This document shows, piece after piece, positions 48,536-57,212 of a stretch of 64,000 nt of DNA. This stretch comes from an uncultured Propionibacteriaceae bacterium (GTDB taxonomy: Bacteria; Actinomycetota; Actinomycetes; Propionibacteriales; Propionibacteriaceae): positions 132,939 through 196,938 of the forward strand of contig CALBCJ010000012.1 of the NCBI GenBank assembly GCA_937926975.1, in the 5' to 3' direction. Within the stretch, counting starts at the first letter, position 1. Every line of letters starts with the position of its first letter. The notes below the pieces were generated by a model. That model saw only the letters and a program-made list of their open reading frames with translations, had not been told where the DNA came from and did not search any database. The translations under genes and the position numbers were made by a program.

Positions 48536-50110
48536 TCAGACCGCGCCGACGAGGGCCGCCACCCGAGCCCGGTGCTGCGGGCTGGACCAGACCGCCGACA
48601 GTGAGCGCCAGCGCAGGCAGCCGTACCCGAGGCTGAGGCTCAGGGCCGCAGCGAGGCCCCAGGCCGGGAGCAGGGTCAGGACCGTGGCCACCACGACCCC
48701 GCCCAGACCGGCACTGACCATCAGCCAGACCACGTACTGCAGGCCCACCACCGGTGGCACCAGCGGGTCCCCGCGGCCGGTCAGCCGGGTCCGGTGCGGA
48801 CGCAGCAGGGAGTACCGCAGTGAGGTCGCTGTGGCAGCGACGCTGGCCACGACGAGCCCCACCCAGAAGGCCGGCAGGACCGTCCAGGACCCGCTGATCG
48901 CCGCCCCGGCCAGCATCAGCACCGAGCCGAGCAGCACTGTCGCCAGCAGCTGGATCCCGGCCACTGCCCGCAGCAGCGGCCGCCAGGCCCCCGGCTGGCT
49001 CAGGACCAGGGTCAGGGCCCCGCCCAGCACCCCGAAGACGTTCACGCCCCAGCCCATCGCCAGCGACAGCGGCACCACCATCAGGATTGAGGCCAGCACC
49101 GAGGTCCCCTGGCCACCGGTCGACTGGATCGCTCCGATCAGCAGCGGCACCGCCGCCAGCACCATCATCAGGATCGGCCGACGGACCTCCCGGGAGCGCC
49201 ACAGGGTGGTGCTGACCAGGGTGCCCAGCGCCAGTACCGGTCGCTGGGGCAGGGTCACCGGCCGTACGGTCGGCTCGCGACGCTCCGCCGGCGCCGGCAG
49301 CGCCAGGGCTGCCCGGCACACGGCCATCCCGGCCACCGCGAGCGCCAGGCTGCCGGCCAGCAGCACCACCATCCCCACCAGTGCCGGCAGCGAGTCACCC
49401 CGGGCTGTCGCCAGCAGCACCGCTGCGTACCGGTCGGCCAGACCGAAACCGGTCCGGCCGTGGTCGGGGTCGACCACCACCGCCAGCGCGACCCCTCCCC
49501 CGGCAGCCGCTGCCGCGTACCACCGGGCCCGCGGGGTCCAGCGCCGCCGCAGGTACTCGGTCCCCCAGCCGCTGAGCGCCAGCAGCGGCAGCACCGCGAT
49601 CCAGGTCACCCACGCCAGCAGGACCGCCGCCACCCGCCCCTGCCCGGAGCTGGTCACCAAGGAGGCCAGGCTGGTGAGCACCAGCAGCTGGCTGGCCCCG
49701 ACCGGTGAGACCACCGAGTTCCAGATCCCGTCGAAGTAGCGGTACAGCCTCGGCGGGCGGATCCCGGCCAGGTCCAGGTCTGGGAACTGGGCGTGGGTCG
49801 CGGCTCCGGTCGCCGGGGCGAAGACCATCCCGGCCACCACCATCGCCAGGCCCGCTGCACCGGCAGCTCCGAGCGACCCCTGCGCCATCAGGGCCAGGCT
49901 GTCGGCCAGGGGTGAGCCGCCCGTGGCAGCGAGCCGCACCGCCAGGTCGCCGCTGAGAGCTGCCAGGACCAGGCAGCCCACCAGCAGTCCAGTGTCGAGG
50001 CGTACCTTGACCCGGGCGCGTGGGCTGCGGGTCTGGGCCTTCAGCTGCGACAGCCGTACAGTCGCCGCCAGCCCCGGCCAGACCTCCACCGCGAGCCAGG
50101 ACGGGCTCAC
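48536..50110 (-). CDS. ABC transporter permease-like membrane protein
   Basis: 524 aa; GTG overlaps the stop of the ATPase gene (GTGA). Very hydrophobic, about 12 predicted helices and no ATPase motif. Pairing with the ATPase makes it the membrane half of an ABC-2-like exporter, but no substrate can be assigned. Gap 48372-48535 toward lacZ holds nothing recognised. Confidence 0.75.
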   Translation of the reverse strand: MSPSWLAVEVWPGLAATVRLSQLKAQTRSPRARVKVRLDTGLLVGCLVLAALSGDLAVRLAATGGSPLADSLALMAQGSLGAAGAAGLAMVVAGMVFAPATGAATHAQFPDLDLAGIRPPRLYRYFDGIWNSVVSPVGASQLLVLTSLASLVTSSGQGRVAAVLLAWVTWIAVLPLLALSGWGTEYLRRRWTPRARWYAAAAAGGGVALAVVVDPDHGRTGFGLADRYAAVLLATARGDSLPALVGMVVLLAGSLALAVAGMAVCRAALALPAPAERREPTVRPVTLPQRPVLALGTLVSTTLWRSREVRRPILMMVLAAVPLLIGAIQSTGGQGTSVLASILMVVPLSLAMGWGVNVFGVLGGALTLVLSQPGAWRPLLRAVAGIQLLATVLLGSVLMLAGAAISGSWTVLPAFWVGLVVASVAATATSLRYSLLRPHRTRLTGRGDPLVPPVVGLQYVVWLMVSAGLGGVVVATVLTLLPAWGLAAALSLSLGYGCLRWRSLSAVWSSPQHRARVAALVGAV

Positions 50111-50835
50111 GCGGCGACCTCCTGGTGGCCGACCAGCAGCTCGGCGTAGCGTCGCTCCCCGCTCTCGCCGGAGAAGTCCGCCACGCTCCCGCCGGCAACC
50201 CTCCGGCCGCGGACCAGGACGGCAATGTCGTCGCAGGCCCGGGTCAGCAGGCTCTGCAGGTGGGTTGAGACGAGGACACTCATCCCGGCAGCAGCGGCTT
50301 CCCGGACCGCGGCGATGGTGACCTCGACCCCGGTCGGGTCGACCCCGTCAAAGGGCTCGTCGAGCACCAGCGCCTCCCGGGCGGTGAGCACCGCCAGCAG
50401 CACCGACAGCCGCCGCTGCATGCCGTGGGAGAAGGTGCCGGCCGGGCGGTCACGCACCTCGACCAGGCCGAACCGCTCCAGCAGCCCAGCCGCCCGCTCC
50501 CGCTGGGCAGTGGCGCCGCGCAGCGCCAGTACGAGGTCGATGTGCTCCTGCGGGGTGGCCTGAGCGACCAGGCCCCCAGTGTCCGGGCAGTAGCCGACCA
50601 CGGCCCGGGCCGCCTCGGCCCCCGCCGGGGTGCTCAGGTCGAAGCCGGAGACCAGCAGGCTGCCCGAGGTGTGAGCGTTGACCCCACCGATCGCGCGCAG
50701 CGTCGACGACTTTCCCGCACCGTTGCCACCCAGCATTCCCAGGACCCGCCCACCGGGAGCGGTCAGGGTCAGCCGGTCAACGGCCCGGACCTCGCCGTAC
50801 TCGATGCAGACGTCCGTCAGCGCCACTCCTGTCAC
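50107..50835 (-). CDS. ABC transporter ATP-binding protein
   Basis: 242 aa. Walker A GGNGAGKSST, Q-loop in VVGYCPDTGG, a signature written FSHGMQRRLS (an LSGGQ variant with His), and Walker B ALVLDEPFDGVD. CcmA/drug-exporter type. It leads the two-gene exporter unit with the permease. A TACCGT box lies 6 nt before the GTG, predicting a leaderless message. Confidence 0.88.
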   Translation of the reverse strand: MTGVALTDVCIEYGEVRAVDRLTLTAPGGRVLGMLGGNGAGKSSTLRAIGGVNAHTSGSLLVSGFDLSTPAGAEAARAVVGYCPDTGGLVAQATPQEHIDLVLALRGATAQRERAAGLLERFGLVEVRDRPAGTFSHGMQRRLSVLLAVLTAREALVLDEPFDGVDPTGVEVTIAAVREAAAAGMSVLVSTHLQSLLTRACDDIAVLVRGRRVAGGSVADFSGESGERRYAELLVGHQEVAA

Positions 50836-50841
50836 ACGCTG

Positions 50842-50847
50842 ACGGTA
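50842..50847 (-). promoter_or_regulatory. -10 box for the ABC exporter unit (leaderless)
   Basis: Minus strand TACCGT, 6 nt, GTG. Confidence 0.45.
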
Positions 50848-50927
50848 GGTGGGCCGGCTCTGGGACCTGCCTCGTTATGGGGAGACCCTCATCCGTGCAG
50901 GCCCCCTGAGAGCCAGCCCCGCCTCGC

Positions 50928-51899
50928 TCAGGCGCTGGCGGTTGCCGCCTCGTCCTCCCCGGCCGGCTGCTCCTCGGCGTCGCCCAGCGGGTTGAACACC
51001 GCGGTGCTGCCCAGGGTTCCCAGCATCTGACGGACGTTGGCCAGCTGGGCGGTGATCGCGTCGCGCCGGGCGGCCGCGGCGGCCAGCTCCCGCTCCGACT
51101 CCCGCCGGACCTTCTCGGCACGCTCCTTGGCCGAGCTCAGCATCTGGCGCGACTCGTCGCGCGCCGAGGTCAGTACCGCGTTGGCCTCGCTGTGGGCGTT
51201 GGCCAGCACCACCTCGGCCTCTCGCTCGGCAGCGGCCAGCTTCTCCTGGGCTGCCGCCAGCGACTGGTCCTGCGCGGCGAGGGCCCGTGCGAAGTCGGCA
51301 GCGCTCTTCTCGCGCCGCTCCGCCAGGGTGGTCTCGAACTCGGCGGCTGCGGCGGCGGCCCGGGCCCGCTGGTGCTCGTACACCGCCTCGGCCTCCTCGC
51401 GCCGGGCGGCCGCCTCCCGGTCAGCCGCGTCGAGCAGCTCGTCCACCTGGCGCCGAGCCTCCTCCAGCACGACATTGGCGTCGGCCTCTGACTTGCTGCG
51501 CAGCTCGGCGGCCTGGGTCTGGGCCGAGGCCAGCATCCGGTCCGCCTCCCGCTGGGCGTCGCTGCGGGTGCGGTTGGCCTGCTGGGCGGCGTCGGCCCGC
51601 AGGTCAGCGGCCTCCTCCTCGGCCAGGGTCAGCATGGTCCCGATCCGGGAGCCGATGTCGGCGTACGTGGGCGGAGCCGCCTGACGGCTCTGCTCCTCCA
51701 GCTCGGCGACCCGTGCTGTGAGCTCCTCAACCCGGCCGTTCGCGGTGTTCAGGGCCGCCTGCAGCTTCTCGACCGACACGGTCTGATCGGCGGACTCGCG
51801 GCGGGCAGTGTCCACCCTCGCGCGCCACTTCTCGATCTCCTTGTCTACCTCGATCGGGTCGTAGCCCCGCAGCACGGTGCGGAAGGCGGTCTCAGACAT
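50928..51899 (-). CDS. DivIVA-domain coiled-coil protein
   Basis: 323 aa. N-terminus FRTVLRGYDPIEVDKEIEKW is the typical actinobacterial DivIVA signature; from ~60 to ~300 there is an almost unbroken Ala/Glu/Arg-rich coiled coil. Such proteins mark curved membrane, recruit wall synthesis or act in polar growth. The acidic C-terminal tail ends in GEDEAATASA. ATG with GAGGAGAAG upstream. It overlaps the preceding coiled-coil gene by 8 nt, so the two are translationally coupled and probably form a filament pair like Scy/FilP. Confidence 0.85.
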   Translation of the reverse strand: MSETAFRTVLRGYDPIEVDKEIEKWRARVDTARRESADQTVSVEKLQAALNTANGRVEELTARVAELEEQSRQAAPPTYADIGSRIGTMLTLAEEEAADLRADAAQQANRTRSDAQREADRMLASAQTQAAELRSKSEADANVVLEEARRQVDELLDAADREAAARREEAEAVYEHQRARAAAAAAEFETTLAERREKSAADFARALAAQDQSLAAAQEKLAAAEREAEVVLANAHSEANAVLTSARDESRQMLSSAKERAEKVRRESERELAAAAARRDAITAQLANVRQMLGTLGSTAVFNPLGDAEEQPAGEDEAATASA

Positions 51900-53310
51900 G
51901 GACTTCTCCTCGGTCAGGCATCAGGTTGGTTTGGGGGACTGCGGAGGGTTCTGGGACGGCCAGGGCCTCAATCACCTCGGCCAGTGAGCCCAGCTGGGCG
52001 GCGATGTCGTCGCGGCGCTGGGCCAGGACGGCGACCTCGTCACGGGCAGCGGCCAGCACGGTACGCGCCTCGGCCCGGATCTGCTCGGCGTCCTGACGGG
52101 CCTGCGCCAGCACCGCCACCGCCTCCTCCCGGACGGCGGCAGCCTGGGCGTGGGACTCGGCCTGGCGCCGCTCTAGGTCGGCGCCGACCCGGTCTCGGAT
52201 CAGCTTCGCCCCGGCCTCGGCCTCGGCCAGCCGCCGGTCGGCGCGAGCCAGGGTCTGGGCGGCCTGGGTCTGCGCCTGACGGGCCTGCTCCTGCGCCTCC
52301 CGCCGGGCTGCCGCCCGGGTCTGCTGCGCATCGGCCTCTGCGGCTGCCACCAGCGCCCGGGCCCGCTGCCGGCTGTCGTCGGCATCGGCCTGGGCCTGGG
52401 CCTGGATGTGGCGGACCTTGAGAGTGGCGCGTGCCAGGACCATCCCCAGCCGCCGCCGGACGGCCCGGGTCCGGTTCATCAGGTCCTGGTGCACCTGGCG
52501 CTGCTCGGCGGTCTCGTCCTGGCGGGTCTGGGCGACGATCTGGTCGACGCAGGCCTTGGCCCACTCCAGCTGGGCGTCCGCCTCGGCCAGGGTCTCCTCG
52601 GCCCGGGTCGTCGCCTCGGTCAGCATGGCGTCGCGCTCGGCGGTCGCCACCGACAGGGTCCGGGCCGCCTTGGCCCGAGCCTCTGCCATCACGTCCGCCG
52701 CCTCGTCGAAGGCGATGTCAACCCGGTTGTGGGCCTCGGTCAGCATCTTCGTGGTCTGGGCGTTGGCGTCCGCGATCACCTCCTGCGCCTCGGCCCGAGC
52801 GTCGGCCATCATCTCGGTGACCTCGGCCACCGCCTGCCGACGGACTCGCTCAGCCTCAACCGTGAGCCGCTTCAGCCGCTCCTCGTGCTCAGTCACCTCG
52901 TCGGCTCGCTGCTCGGTGAGCCTCGCCACCAGGGCCCGGGCCTGCTGCTCGGCGTCGGCGATCAGGCGCTGGGCCTGCTCGCGGGCCGACGCCACAGCCT
53001 GCGCGGCGCTGCGCTCGGCAGCCGCAGCGACCACTCCGGCCTGCTCTGCGGCATCGCTGACCAGCTGAGCCGCCTCGGCGTGGGCTGCCTGGAGGGTCTC
53101 GGCCGCGTCGGCCCGGTCCTGGGCCGCCGCCCAGGTGGCAGCCTCCGCCGCCGCCTGGGCCTCCCGGGCCGCCTCGATCTGCCGCTCAGCCTGCTCGCGG
53201 ACCGCCGCCGCCTCGGTCTCAGCATCCGCACGTACGGAGTCGGCGAGGTCCTGGGCGCGCTGCAGGATGGCGGCTGCCTGGCTCCGCAGATCACCCGGGT
53301 GGTCGGACAT
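51892..53310 (-). CDS. Long Ala-rich coiled-coil protein (Scy/FilP-like)
   Basis: 472 aa from ATG 53310, selected by a TAGGAT box 7 nt upstream. Nearly the whole length (residues ~10-455) is a low-complexity Ala/Glu/Arg/Gln coiled coil without a globular domain, signal peptide or membrane helix. It is a cytoskeletal-scaffold type protein, coupled to the DivIVA-domain gene; function in polarity or wall assembly is inferred from that coupling. Confidence 0.8.
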   Translation of the reverse strand: MSDHPGDLRSQAAAILQRAQDLADSVRADAETEAAAVREQAERQIEAAREAQAAAEAATWAAAQDRADAAETLQAAHAEAAQLVSDAAEQAGVVAAAAERSAAQAVASAREQAQRLIADAEQQARALVARLTEQRADEVTEHEERLKRLTVEAERVRRQAVAEVTEMMADARAEAQEVIADANAQTTKMLTEAHNRVDIAFDEAADVMAEARAKAARTLSVATAERDAMLTEATTRAEETLAEADAQLEWAKACVDQIVAQTRQDETAEQRQVHQDLMNRTRAVRRRLGMVLARATLKVRHIQAQAQADADDSRQRARALVAAAEADAQQTRAAARREAQEQARQAQTQAAQTLARADRRLAEAEAGAKLIRDRVGADLERRQAESHAQAAAVREEAVAVLAQARQDAEQIRAEARTVLAAARDEVAVLAQRRDDIAAQLGSLAEVIEALAVPEPSAVPQTNLMPDRGEVHV

Positions 53311-53317
53311 GCGGCCC

Positions 53318-53323
53318 ATCCTA
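53318..53323 (-). promoter_or_regulatory. -10 box for the coiled-coil pair (leaderless)
   Basis: TAGGAT, 7 nt, ATG 53310. The first bases of the box are the stop codon of the upstream CHAD gene. Confidence 0.5.
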
Positions 53324-54211
53324 GGGAGCGACTCGTCCATCTGGGTACAGGGGTCTGCACTTGGCCTGAGCCAGAGCCGCGTCAAGCCACATCAAGCCTG
53401 TGCGCTCGTCCTCGGCGCCCCGGCGCCGTACCTCGGCCAGCAGCCAGCGGTACCCGGACAGCGGCTCCCCCGCCCGCCGGGCCTCCTCCTGGAGCCTCGT
53501 CAGCCAGCCCTGGGCGACAACGGCATCCTGCGTCCCGCCCAGGGTCTCGGTCACGCGCTTCCAGGCCGTCGCGGGCTCTGTCTCTCCGGCGGCCTCGTAG
53601 CCGTACCGGGCTGCCTTGGCGCGCTTGCGGATCCGGTGCACCACCTCGGCCCGACCAGGCCCCTCAGGCAGGTCGGCGCGCAGCCGCCCTGCGGCTCTGG
53701 CCGGCCGGGCCACGAGCACCGGCAGCACCAGCGGGGCCGGAACCTGCGCCAGCGGTCGCCAGCCCGGACGCGTACGGAGGGCCTCCACCTGCGCCTGCAG
53801 GGCCTCGAAGCGCTCCGAGCCCACCGCTGCCCGGACGCCAGCCAGAGCGTCGGCCCGCTCCTGGTCGAGCCGTCGTCTGATCCTGGCCGCCACCTCGGCC
53901 GAGCCCTCCAGCTCGTGAGCCTCGACCAGCCCGAGCAGCCGCTCCCGGGTCACTTCCAGGTCCCGCGGCAGTCCCAGCAGGCCACCCCACCACCGCAGAT
54001 CTCGCCGCAGGCGACGGTGCCGGCGGCCCCACAGGGCGTCGAAGGTGGCCAGGCTGCTGCGCAGCCGCCGGCAGGCAACCCGGGCCCGGTGCACCGCGTC
54101 TGGGGCGTCGTCGCCCAGCCGGTCGCCCTGGCGGATCACGTCCGCCTGAGCCTCGACATACTCACCGACGCGCTGGGCCGAGCTCTCCACGCCGCGATTG
54201 TGGCCTGCCAC
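53321..54211 (-). CDS. CHAD domain-containing protein
   Basis: 296 aa. CHAD domain from ~10 to ~285 with paired conserved His/Arg-rich helices (AVHRARVACRRLRSSLATF; EVVHRIRKRAKAARYGYEA) that bind polyphosphate in characterised members. It may localise to polyphosphate granules. A polyphosphate kinase gene lies ~1.4 kb away on the other strand. Start uncertain: GTG 54211 is listed; GTG 54190 has a CACAAT box 6 nt upstream. Confidence 0.85.
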   Translation of the reverse strand: MAGHNRGVESSAQRVGEYVEAQADVIRQGDRLGDDAPDAVHRARVACRRLRSSLATFDALWGRRHRRLRRDLRWWGGLLGLPRDLEVTRERLLGLVEAHELEGSAEVAARIRRRLDQERADALAGVRAAVGSERFEALQAQVEALRTRPGWRPLAQVPAPLVLPVLVARPARAAGRLRADLPEGPGRAEVVHRIRKRAKAARYGYEAAGETEPATAWKRVTETLGGTQDAVVAQGWLTRLQEEARRAGEPLSGYRWLLAEVRRRGAEDERTGLMWLDAALAQAKCRPLYPDGRVAP

Positions 54212-54254
54212 CCGCTGGCTGCGCTACTGCCGCTACGCCGGTCAGCAGGGTCCG

Positions 54255-54260
54255 TACGAT
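54255..54260 (+). promoter_or_regulatory. -10 box for the LhgO-like gene
   Basis: TACGAT, 46 nt before the GTG start; the leader has GGGGAG 8 nt before the start. Confidence 0.35.
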
Positions 54261-54306
54261 GGGCGGCGCCGAGGGCCCTCGGTCTGGACGTTGGGGAGAC
54301 ATCTTT

Positions 54307-55557
54307 GTGAGTGAGAAGAGCGTGACGCAGGCAGTCCACGACTTCGTCGTCGTCGGCGCAGGCATCGTCGGCCTGGCAACGGCGATGGAGCTGCTGGCCC
54401 GCCGACCTGGGGCCAGTCTGGTCGTGATCGAGAAGGAGGACCAGGTCGCGACCCACCAGACCGGGCACAACAGCGGCGTCATCCATGCCGGCGTCTACTA
54501 CCAGCCCGGATCGCTCAAGGCCCGACTGTGCCAGGTCGGCGCGGTGCGGGTCCGGGAGTTCGCCGACGAGCACGGCATCGCCTACCGCAACACCGGCAAG
54601 CTGATCGTGGCGACCGACGAGGTCGAGCTGGAGCGGATGGCTGCGCTGTACGAGCGGGCCCTGCTCAACGGGCTGACGGTGGAGAAGATCGACGCGGCCG
54701 AGCTGCGCCGCCGTGAGCCCGCCATCACCGGCGTCGGCGCCATCTGGGTGCCGACCACCGGGATCATCGACTACCGGGCTGTCTGCCGGAGCATGGCGCA
54801 GGTGGTCGAGGCCCGCGGTGGCACGGTCCGGCTCGGCACCCGGGTGGTCGGCATCACCGAGTCCTTCTCCGAGGTCCGGGTGGATGTCGCGCCCACCAGC
54901 GCTGGCCAGGTTCCCCCGCACCAGGCCGAGCAGGTCTATGGGCGGCAGCTGGTCGTCTGCGGCGGGATTCAGGCCGACCGGCTGGCGGCCATGGCCGGGC
55001 TGAACCCGGGCTTTCAGATGCTCCCGTTCCGGGGCGAGTACTACCGGCTCCCCGAGCACCGCCGCGACCTGGTCAGCACCCTGATCTACCCGGTGCCCGA
55101 CCCCGAGCTGCCGTTCCTCGGGGTGCACCTGACCTTGATGATGGACGGCGGGATCACTGTCGGTCCTAACGCCGTGCTCGGCCTGTCCCGGGAGGGCTAC
55201 CCGAAGTGGTCGGTGGACTGGGCCGACCTGGTCGCCATCGCCGGCTCACGGGGCTTCCGCACACTGGTCCCGGACCTGCTGCGGACCGGCCTGGCCGAGC
55301 TGTGGAACTCGCTCTACAAGCCGGGGTACCTCAAGCTCATCACTAAGTACTGCCCGAGCCTGAGACTGGCCGACCTGACCAGCGAGCCGGCCGGGATCCG
55401 GGCCCAGGCGGTGCTCGACAACGGCACGATGGCCGAGGACTTCCTCTTCCTCACGACCGACCGGATGGTGCACGTCTGCAACGCGCCCTCCCCAGCGGCC
55501 ACCTCCTCGATGCCGATCGCCGAGATGATCGTGGACAAGGTCCTGGGACGATCCTGA
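54307..55557 (+). CDS. lhgO: L-2-hydroxyglutarate oxidase-like FAD oxidoreductase
   Basis: 416 aa from GTG 54307 with GGGGAG upstream; an extension to ATG 54259 would overlap its own -10. FAD-binding GxGxxG (VVVGAGIVGLATAMELL), the family signature THQTGHNSGVIHAGVYYQPGS, and the region MLPFRGEYYRL match LhgO, which oxidises L-2-hydroxyglutarate to 2-oxoglutarate with quinone as acceptor. Other DAO-fold enzymes are possible but less similar. Confidence 0.88.
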   Translation: MSEKSVTQAVHDFVVVGAGIVGLATAMELLARRPGASLVVIEKEDQVATHQTGHNSGVIHAGVYYQPGSLKARLCQVGAVRVREFADEHGIAYRNTGKLIVATDEVELERMAALYERALLNGLTVEKIDAAELRRREPAITGVGAIWVPTTGIIDYRAVCRSMAQVVEARGGTVRLGTRVVGITESFSEVRVDVAPTSAGQVPPHQAEQVYGRQLVVCGGIQADRLAAMAGLNPGFQMLPFRGEYYRLPEHRRDLVSTLIYPVPDPELPFLGVHLTLMMDGGITVGPNAVLGLSREGYPKWSVDWADLVAIAGSRGFRTLVPDLLRTGLAELWNSLYKPGYLKLITKYCPSLRLADLTSEPAGIRAQAVLDNGTMAEDFLFLTTDRMVHVCNAPSPAATSSMPIAEMIVDKVLGRS

Positions 55558-55599
55558 CCCTCGCGCCCGCTCGCCGGCGCCGTCGTGCCACGATGAGGC

Positions 55600-56427
55600 G
55601 TGGGCAAGCTGAAGAAGAGCGTGTACGAGGCGGAGCTGCTGCGGCTGCAGCAGGAGCTAGTGGTGATGCAGGACTGGATCCGCCACGAGGGGCGCCGGCT
55701 GGTCGTGGTCTTCGAGGGCCGCGACGCTGCCGGCAAGGGAGGCGCGATCAAGCGGGTCACCGAGTACCTCAACCCCCGGCTGACTCAGATCGTGGCCCTG
55801 CCGGCGCCCACCCCGCGCGAGCAGACCCAGTGGTACTTCCAGCGCTACACCGCCCACCTGCCCGCGGCCGGCGAGATCCGGCTCTTCGACCGCTCCTGGT
55901 ACAACCGGGGCGGGGTCGAGCACGTGATGGGCTACTGCACCCCCGCCGAGCACCAGCGCTTCCTGCGCCAGACCCCGATCTTCGAGCGGATGCTGATCGA
56001 GGACGGGATCCTGCTGCGCAAGTACTGGTTCTCGGTCTCCGACGCCGAGCAGGAGCGCCGCTTCCGCTCCCGGCTGGACGACCCGATGCGGCGGTGGAAG
56101 CTCTCCCCCACCGACCTGGAGTCGCTGACCCGCTGGGAGGAGTACTCCCGGGCCAAGGACGAGATGTTCGTCCACACCGACATCCCCGAGGCCCGCTGGA
56201 ACGTGGTCGAGAGCGAGGACAAGCGGCGGGCCCGGATCAACATGATCCACGACCTGCTGCAGTTCGTCCCGTACCGCAGGGTCGAGCACGCTCCGATCGA
56301 GCTCCCGGCCCGACCTCCCTCGACCGGGTACCGCCGTACCGACCGGAGCCTGCAGCAGGAGGTCCCGGACTACGCGGCCACCCTGACGAGCTCCGGGCCG
56401 GGCTACCGCGACCCCGAGGACGACTGA
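55600..56427 (+). CDS. ppk2: Polyphosphate kinase 2
   Basis: 275 aa from GTG 55600. PPK2 uses polyphosphate to phosphorylate nucleotides (or the reverse). P-loop EGRDAAGKGG at ~39-48, lid-like PREQTQWYFQRY, and Walker B LFDRSWYNR with Asp97-Arg98. The length fits single-domain PPK2; nucleotide preference (GDP, ADP or AMP) cannot be set by eye. The Gln-rich N-terminal helix (EAELLRLQQELV) is typical. The stop is 1 nt from the stop of the convergent YciO gene. Polyphosphate link with the nearby CHAD gene. Confidence 0.93.
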   Translation: MGKLKKSVYEAELLRLQQELVVMQDWIRHEGRRLVVVFEGRDAAGKGGAIKRVTEYLNPRLTQIVALPAPTPREQTQWYFQRYTAHLPAAGEIRLFDRSWYNRGGVEHVMGYCTPAEHQRFLRQTPIFERMLIEDGILLRKYWFSVSDAEQERRFRSRLDDPMRRWKLSPTDLESLTRWEEYSRAKDEMFVHTDIPEARWNVVESEDKRRARINMIHDLLQFVPYRRVEHAPIELPARPPSTGYRRTDRSLQQEVPDYAATLTSSGPGYRDPEDD

Positions 56428-56428
56428 G

Positions 56429-57052
56429 CTACCCCTCGAAGGGGGCCGGGTCCCCGGCCCCGACCCGGACCACCTCGACCTCGTCGCCGGTCAGGTCGAC
56501 CACCGTGGTCGGGTGCAGACCGACGTCGCCCGAGTCCAGCACGGCGTCAACCAGGTGACCGAGCTCGTCGGCGATGGTCCAGCCGTCAGAAACCGGCTCT
56601 TCCTCGCCCGGCAGGATCAGGCTGGACGACTGCAGCGGCTCGCCCAGCTCGGCCAGCAGCGCCCGGGCGGTGACGTGGTCGGGGATCCGGACCCCTACCG
56701 TCTTCTTGCGGGGGTGCAGCATGGCCCGGGGCACATCGCGGGTCCCGGTGAGGATGAACGTGTACGGGCCGGGCGTGACGGCCTTGATCGCACGGAAGTC
56801 CCGGTTGCTCATCTGGACCCACTCTCCCAGCTGAGCGAGCTCGCTGCAGACCAGGGTGAAGTGGTGCTTGGCGGTAAGCTCACGCAGCGACCGGATCCGG
56901 TCCAGGGCCTCTCGGTTACCCATCCGGCACCCCAGGGCGAAGCCCGAGTCGGTGGGGTAGGCGACCAGTCCCCCGTCACGGACCAGGTCGGCGACCTGGC
57001 TGACCGACCGCGGCTGCGGGTTGGCGGGATGCACATCGAAGTAGCGAGCCAC
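56429..57052 (-). CDS. Sua5/YciO/YrdC family protein (YciO type)
   Basis: 207 aa. Starts with YFDVHPANPQPRSVSQVADLVRDGGLVAYPTDS, the YciO rather than TsaC form, and has KHHFTLVC, TPGPYTFIL and VGVRIPDH of the RNA-binding YrdC fold. YrdC/Sua5 enzymes make threonylcarbamoyl-AMP for tRNA; YciO proteins have weak or unclear activity. GTG start with TAGGGT 6 nt upstream, so leaderless. Divergent from the MalY-like gene across a repeat-bearing region. Confidence 0.88.
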   Translation of the reverse strand: MARYFDVHPANPQPRSVSQVADLVRDGGLVAYPTDSGFALGCRMGNREALDRIRSLRELTAKHHFTLVCSELAQLGEWVQMSNRDFRAIKAVTPGPYTFILTGTRDVPRAMLHPRKKTVGVRIPDHVTARALLAELGEPLQSSSLILPGEEEPVSDGWTIADELGHLVDAVLDSGDVGLHPTTVVDLTGDEVEVVRVGAGDPAPFEG

Positions 57053-57058
57053 CGGCTC

Positions 57059-57064
57059 ACCCTA
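57059..57064 (-). promoter_or_regulatory. -10 box for the YciO-type gene (leaderless)
   Basis: Minus strand TAGGGT, 6 nt, GTG. Confidence 0.5.
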
Positions 57065-57065
57065 C

Positions 57066-57155
57066 CCCCTGCTCCCACTCGGCCGGGGCTGAGCGCCCCC
57101 GAGGTCGACCCAGCTGATGGGTATGTCCCCTGCTCCCACTCGGCCGGGGCTGAGC
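57066..57155. repeat. Pair of identical 29-nt direct repeats in a divergent promoter
   Basis: A 29-nt sequence at 57066-57094 recurs exactly at 57127-57155 (61-nt period). Each copy can fold (CTCGGCC near GGCTGAG). They sit between the two divergent -10 boxes, so could be regulator sites or a REP-like element. No other copies were noticed. Confidence 0.8.
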
Positions 57156-57170
57156 AGTCCGGGAGCCGTC

Positions 57171-57199
57171 GGGCAGGAGCCCTGCCCGCTTCGGCGGGC
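57171..57199. promoter_or_regulatory. Overlapping alternative hairpins before the MalY-like gene
   Basis: GGGCAGG-AGC-CCTGCCC (57171-57187) and GCCCGC-TTCG-GCGGGC (57184-57199) share four bases and cannot form together. The second ends one base before the -10 box. Confidence 0.5.
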
Positions 57200-57205
57200 T
57201 AGGGT
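57200..57205 (+). promoter_or_regulatory. -10 box for the MalY-like gene (leaderless)
   Basis: TAGGGT, 7 nt, ATG 57213. Confidence 0.5.
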
Positions 57206-57212
57206 CTGACCC

